From Diadophis punctatus similis (taxonomy: Eukaryota; Chordata; Lepidosauria; Squamata; Dipsadidae): 64,000 nucleotides of DNA. A program made the position numbers and the translations under genes. The notes under the pieces are model-generated. The model had not been told where the DNA came from, searched no databases, and saw only the letters and a list, made by a program, of their open reading frames with translations. The stretch lies in contig JALIGW010000001.1 of NCBI GenBank assembly GCA_023053685.1, positions 53,069,359-53,133,358 on the forward strand, in the 5' to 3' direction. This document shows positions 59,746 to 64,000 of the stretch, in pieces. How positions within the stretch are numbered: the first letter of the stretch is position 1; the number at the start of each line of letters is the position of its first letter.

Positions 59746-62159
59746 ACGTATACCATTGGTGTCTTTTTTCAGAGAGAACTATAGATAGAAGCAAATGTAG
59801 CTCAAAAACAGTAAAAGGTGGGTTGGGGAGGTGAAAAATAAAAGAGGAATGGACAGATTGATTGCAGTGAGAAGAGGAACCAACTATGGTATGGATTTCT
59901 TTGTTGTGCAAAGAACAAGGTGTTCTATAGATTGGCGTCAGAAGAAATGTTAATACCGGTAGAGAGACTTCAGATTTGTCTGTGATGGTGCAGGAGGGAG
60001 TATATGTGCTTCTGGGTAAAAAAAAAGTGTATTTTTTTTAAAAAAAGTTAATATTGTAGCAAAAATATGCTTCTCATCTTAAGTTTTGTTTTTTTTTTTA
60101 GTTTTTTTCCCCATCAGAGTAGTGCTGCCACCAAACTGCGGGCTTGTGTAGGTGTAATCCTATATGTAACATGTGCCACTAATCTGAAATGAAGCTTCAG
60201 ACAATTAAAACGTGGGACAAAATACTTGCCAGAAAAACAGCTTTTTCCCTGTGGCAAACCAATATTACCTCACAGTATCGAAAAGATACAAAAATGGAGG
60301 CTATGATATTTATGTCACGGGGCTCTTGGCTTGGAATGGTAATGGGAGACACAATTCTCATTGTACCTTTATTTACGTTTATATATCGATTTCTAAAATA
60401 CTTCCTAAAATAACCCCTAGGTAATATACAGTATTAAAGAGGACAACATGTAAGACATAATTCCATTTAATGAAACAATACCAGTAAAAACCATCCAGAG
60501 GGTAAATGTTAACAAACCCTGCAGTATCCCATGATCAGTATTGAATGAAATAAAAGTTCTGGAGAAAGGAGCCTTTAAAATCTATTGGAAGATGCCGGTG
60601 GGAGCAGAGGATAATGAAGTTTTGGGGATTCTAAGAACTGTTCATTCTAGTTGTTCAAATCTGATGTTTGATCATTCAGTATCGGGGGTGGGGGGAGAGA
60701 CTAGATGTTATTGGACTAGATATTATTGGTTGTATTGAACCCTCCAACACAACCTAGTCCTAATCTCCTAGCCTCCCGGGCTTGTCCAGAAAAAATAAAG
60801 AAGAGGATACGTCAATTGCTTCTGTGAGAAATGCTTTCCCATTTGTTCATGATTGGAGTGCTCAGGGTTGGCTGAATGCAAAGGGCGCAGGGGAGATTGT
60901 TTTTTGAGCTGGGGTTAATTGATGAAAGGAAAAATTGTGTTTGTCAGTGTTTTGTGCATTATAAGAGCCCACCAATTTGAGAGTAAGAGACTTGCTTGTT
61001 CCTCAGTGCCTAGTTATAAAAGAATTTTGAGACATATCTTTTTTAAAAAAATAAATATGGTTTTCTGGAAGCTTTGTCATGTTGGTTTGCTTGTATAAAC
61101 TGCCAGGGTTCTGATTTTAGACACACCTTATAATTTGCCCTGGTATGGCAGCTTAAACTCCTCCTTGAGCAAATATTCTGCAACAGACACAGGTAGATGT
61201 TTTTAAGAGCAGAGTTAAATAAGAAAGGTAACCAGGGTTCACAGGGAGAGCAATTTTCAGTGAACCACCTAGTGCTGGGAAGTCACTACAATTCTCACCA
61301 ATTCCTACTGGAATTAGTGGCTTTGATCTAGTCTATTAAGTCCTTACACGAGCGCTTTTAGTAGAATCATCTACATCAGATAATTATGACTACTGAAAAA
61401 ATTATGCTCTCGTGCTCTGTACATTTTTTTAAAACATTAGTGAATTAAGAGGTTTGAAAACTAAAGAATAGCAGACTTTGTACGATTGAATAGATGTTGC
61501 TTGTGGTGAAGAAATTCCAGGATAATAACAAAATAGAGATAAGTCTCCCTGTCAAAGATGAGTCCTTTTTAGACCATGAACATCGCAATGAGCCAACTTC
61601 TGTTAGAGTTTTTGAATCCAGAGCAGTTTTGAAAGAATGGCTATGCTTTATCCATGTTAAATCATTCTTCTGTTGGGTTTTAACATTACATGTACTAACT
61701 TTGGTTAATGTGAATATGTGTAAGCTCCTAAAGTCATTCAGTTGATCAGTTTATCACTGAACACCAGGCAAGAATTCAGTGTGACAAAATTAAATGGACA
61801 GCATAAATCTTATAAGTACAGCAACTCAGTTCAAATCCTGAATGTACTGTCCTGCTAGTATGTTTGTCCATTTATACAATTTAAATTAGACACAGGCCTT
61901 TTTATAAAGAACCCTTTAAACTGCCAGAGCAAAATTATATCTCTTCATAATTTCTTCAGAGAGAAAATAAACACATGTTATGGAGGCAGCATTTAATTTT
62001 TAATTTTTGTTTTAAGCTGCAAGCCATATCAATACACTTGAAGGATAAATCATTAAAACATAAAGAAGACTTTTGTTTTTAAAATTAACTTTCTTCATTG
62101 ATATTGATTCATGCACTTTAACACAGAAACACATGTTCCTTGTAGAGTAGTGAACATGC
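59746..62159. other. IARS2 intron 12 segment
   Basis: No exon, repeat terminus or RNA gene recognised. The frame at 61494-61745 has no recognised domain. Confidence 0.45.
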
Positions 62160-62237
62160 AGAGTATTGGCCTACAGAAATGACAGGCAGACTTAGATAGC
62201 ACAGTCTGTCAAATCATAGGTCATTACCCTAGATCTC
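62160..62237 (-). ncRNA. MIR215: mir-215 precursor microRNA (mir-192/215 family)
   Basis: The minus strand carries ATGACCTATGATTTGACAGA at 62224-62205 with one further C at 62204, the miR-215 5p arm (seed TGACCTA). The 3p arm CTGCCTGTCATTTCTGTAGG pairs with it around a loop of about a dozen bases. The miR-215/192 family is an epithelial, HNF1-controlled miRNA in mammals (published knowledge). Here it is antisense to IARS2 in the intron after exon 12, the same host gene and orientation as in human. Precursor edges are estimated. Confidence 0.95.
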
Positions 62238-62454
62238 ATTTCAGGGTAGAAACGTTGATCGAGTCCTCCAGAGCTCTTTTGCTGAATATATGGTTCTTTA
62301 ACTGAAATAACCGGAAAACTAGCATTACTACAAAAAAAGATGCTCGGAAAGAGAAAAAAAACACGAACGTTGTCAGTAGAGGTGGTACGTAGGTAAAAAC
62401 ATAGTTGTAATAACAAATTTGGTTGAATGTACTTCTTCAGTCAACAGATCAGTG

Positions 62455-62532
62455 GCTTTCAAAAGTAACACCACCTCCACTGGAAAGAGGCTTATTCCAC
62501 ATGGAGTTGCTGTTACACTTGATAACACTGTT
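62455..62532 (-). ncRNA. MIR194-1: mir-194 precursor microRNA
   Basis: The minus strand carries TGTAACAGCAACTCCATGTG then GA at 62517-62496, the full miR-194-5p (seed GTAACAG). The 3p arm CCAGTGGAGGTGGTGTTACT (about 62483-62464) pairs back, and the lower stem TTATCAAG / CTTTTGAA is kept. It lies about 270 bp upstream of mir-215 on the same strand, so the two are likely one primary transcript, antisense to IARS2. Confidence 0.96.
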
Positions 62533-64000
62533 TAAGATCCATTAGTTATCTGCCACTCTGAGCCTACATAGGGAAAGGAAATTACCTTTCTTTCATTCTA
62601 TTGCAATTTGGTACTTTCTCCCCTACGGATACCCAAAATGAATGTTGTGAGAATTTGAGACCTTATGCATTACTGCCACTCCACGAGCACAATGTAAATT
62701 GGAATAAACAGCAGCAGGTGTCAGTTGTCCAACAAAGGCTCTGTAAAAATAATGGAAACTGGGTTTGAATATAGATAAGTCTTTCTAAAGAAAACAGCCC
62801 TCTGATATTGTGATTAAGGGCATGACATTTTCGGTTTAAAAAAACATTAAACTGATTAGAACAGAAAGATGTAAGTTTAGGGATGAAACATACCTTTGAA
62901 ATTAAAACAGTGGTTGTGAAGGACTTACATATAAAGCTCAAAGCAATAATTTCTTTAACTGTCTTAATCTAATGACGCTATAGGTCTTAAATGTTTTCAG
63001 CTTTAAAAAGAAAATACTATACCATAGACAAATCCTGAATAATTCAGAATACATTTAAGAACATTCATGGTAAAAAATAATACGTCATACAGAAAACCTG
63101 TAATTAGTATAAATATTTGTGTTGGTATGACTCGAGTTTAAGTTGAACTACTTTATTTGCTAAATCAGCTTCTTTCTTCATGCTCCAGTTTAACTGGAAA
63201 AGCAAGTTTAAAATGTGTTAAGATTTTCCAAATTGCTGCAAGTTGCTGCCCTTTGCTTAAAAAAAGAATACCTTAAATCAGCTTGCATCATCTAATCCTT
63301 CAACATGTATTACAGTCACAGTGATCCAGAATACAACTACATTTTACAAATGGACAATATCACTATTCTTAAATAGTTTGAAAAATCAGCTGCATCTTAC
63401 GTAAAAAAGAAGTTACCTGGGACTCCACGCTGTTAAGAGGAGCAAGGATGGTTAGCATCTGTTTCTCTCCATGCCTGAAAAATATCTGAACGCTGCTTAA
63501 TTTCCCACTAAATAAGCATTTGGCGGAATCAATATCAGGGTTCAAAATGATTGGTTGGCGTCATGGTAGCATGAATTGCTCTGTGGATTTCCGGACTAGA
63601 AACCTAGAGAATGACACGCAATATGAGTTCTGCCCAATCTGGCGTACGAATGTAGGGCAAAGTTTTACAGCAGGGCTCCTATTGCTTACACTGTGAATTA
63701 TGGTTCTCAAACTGAGGCCTGCCATTTGAAGAGTGATAAGTCGTTATTTGAGGAAGGTGTTGAATGTACACTGTAGAGAGAACTTTTAACTTAAGATTGT
63801 TGGGTTTTTTTTTAATACACATTGTACAGTTGAGAACAGGAAACATATATCTGATATTTGTAACCATTTTGGCAAGAGCCACAAAAATGGCTTCTAAGAG
63901 AAAACAGACAAGTTTTGGAAAGATTTTTAGGATAATCTAATGTATATTCCTTGGAGGTCTAATAATGTTATGAAATCATAGCAAAATCATTGATTTTATA
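62533..64000. promoter_or_regulatory. region upstream of the mir-194/215 primary transcript
   Basis: No element recognised directly. By analogy with mammals the primary transcript should start within this stretch on the minus strand, probably with an HNF1 site. I see only partial matches (for example AGATAACTAATGG on the minus strand near 62540-62555) and cannot assign a promoter. Confidence 0.25.

Noticed and set aside
61494..61745. 83-codon frame in the last IARS2 intron
   Set aside because: It does not match the next IARS2 segment, and no splice sites in the right phase were seen.

Overview
This window is nuclear DNA from a squamate reptile, most likely a snake. The intron-exon structure, GT/AG splice sites and A+T-rich introns are those of a vertebrate. 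The interspersed repeats are the reptile set: CR1 and L2 LINEs, tRNA-derived and 5S-derived SINEs, many small hAT elements with 8-bp target duplications, and Tc1-like MITEs. The long microsatellites and the AGAAT-type tails on CR1 copies fit snakes in particular. The species assignment is an inference from repeat character, not a database result.

Three protein genes lie in the order seen on human 1q41. On the minus strand, EPRS1 (cytosolic glutamyl-prolyl-tRNA synthetase) runs from its start codon at 24730 leftwards. Seventeen coding exons are present (728 codons, every splice phase checked), covering the GST-like domain and the GluRS half. The WHEP and ProRS exons lie beyond base 1. BPNT1 (3'(2'),5'-bisphosphate nucleotidase) follows on the same strand, complete, with eight coding exons (38958 down to 25930) adding up to exactly 308 residues plus stop. 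IARS2 (mitochondrial isoleucyl-tRNA synthetase) is on the plus strand from 44184. Twelve coding exons (about 525 of roughly 1000 codons) are present and the rest lies beyond 64000. BPNT1 and IARS2 diverge from a shared GC-rich promoter (about 43745-44184) with an ETS-type site just before the IARS2 start.

The main non-coding find is in the last IARS2 intron (56100 to beyond 64000). Two microRNA hairpins lie antisense to IARS2: mir-194 (about 62455-62532) and mir-215 (about 62160-62237). Both mature arms and the star arms are readable, in the same order and orientation as the human miR-194-1/miR-215 cluster inside IARS2.

Much of the remaining intron sequence is transposon. Notable pieces are a 704-bp foldback Penelope-like fragment with a 12-bp target duplication (7644-8347), a hAT element carrying a coiled-coil gene fragment (40450-41225), an L2 LINE with a 427-codon reverse transcriptase frame (about 32815-34480), a CR1 fragment (about 37362-38395), and a 108-bp near-perfect palindromic hAT MITE (59638-59745). 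I found no bacterial-type operon, CRISPR array or viral gene, and no sign of a wholly new system. The unusual content is the antisense miRNA cluster and the transposon architecture.
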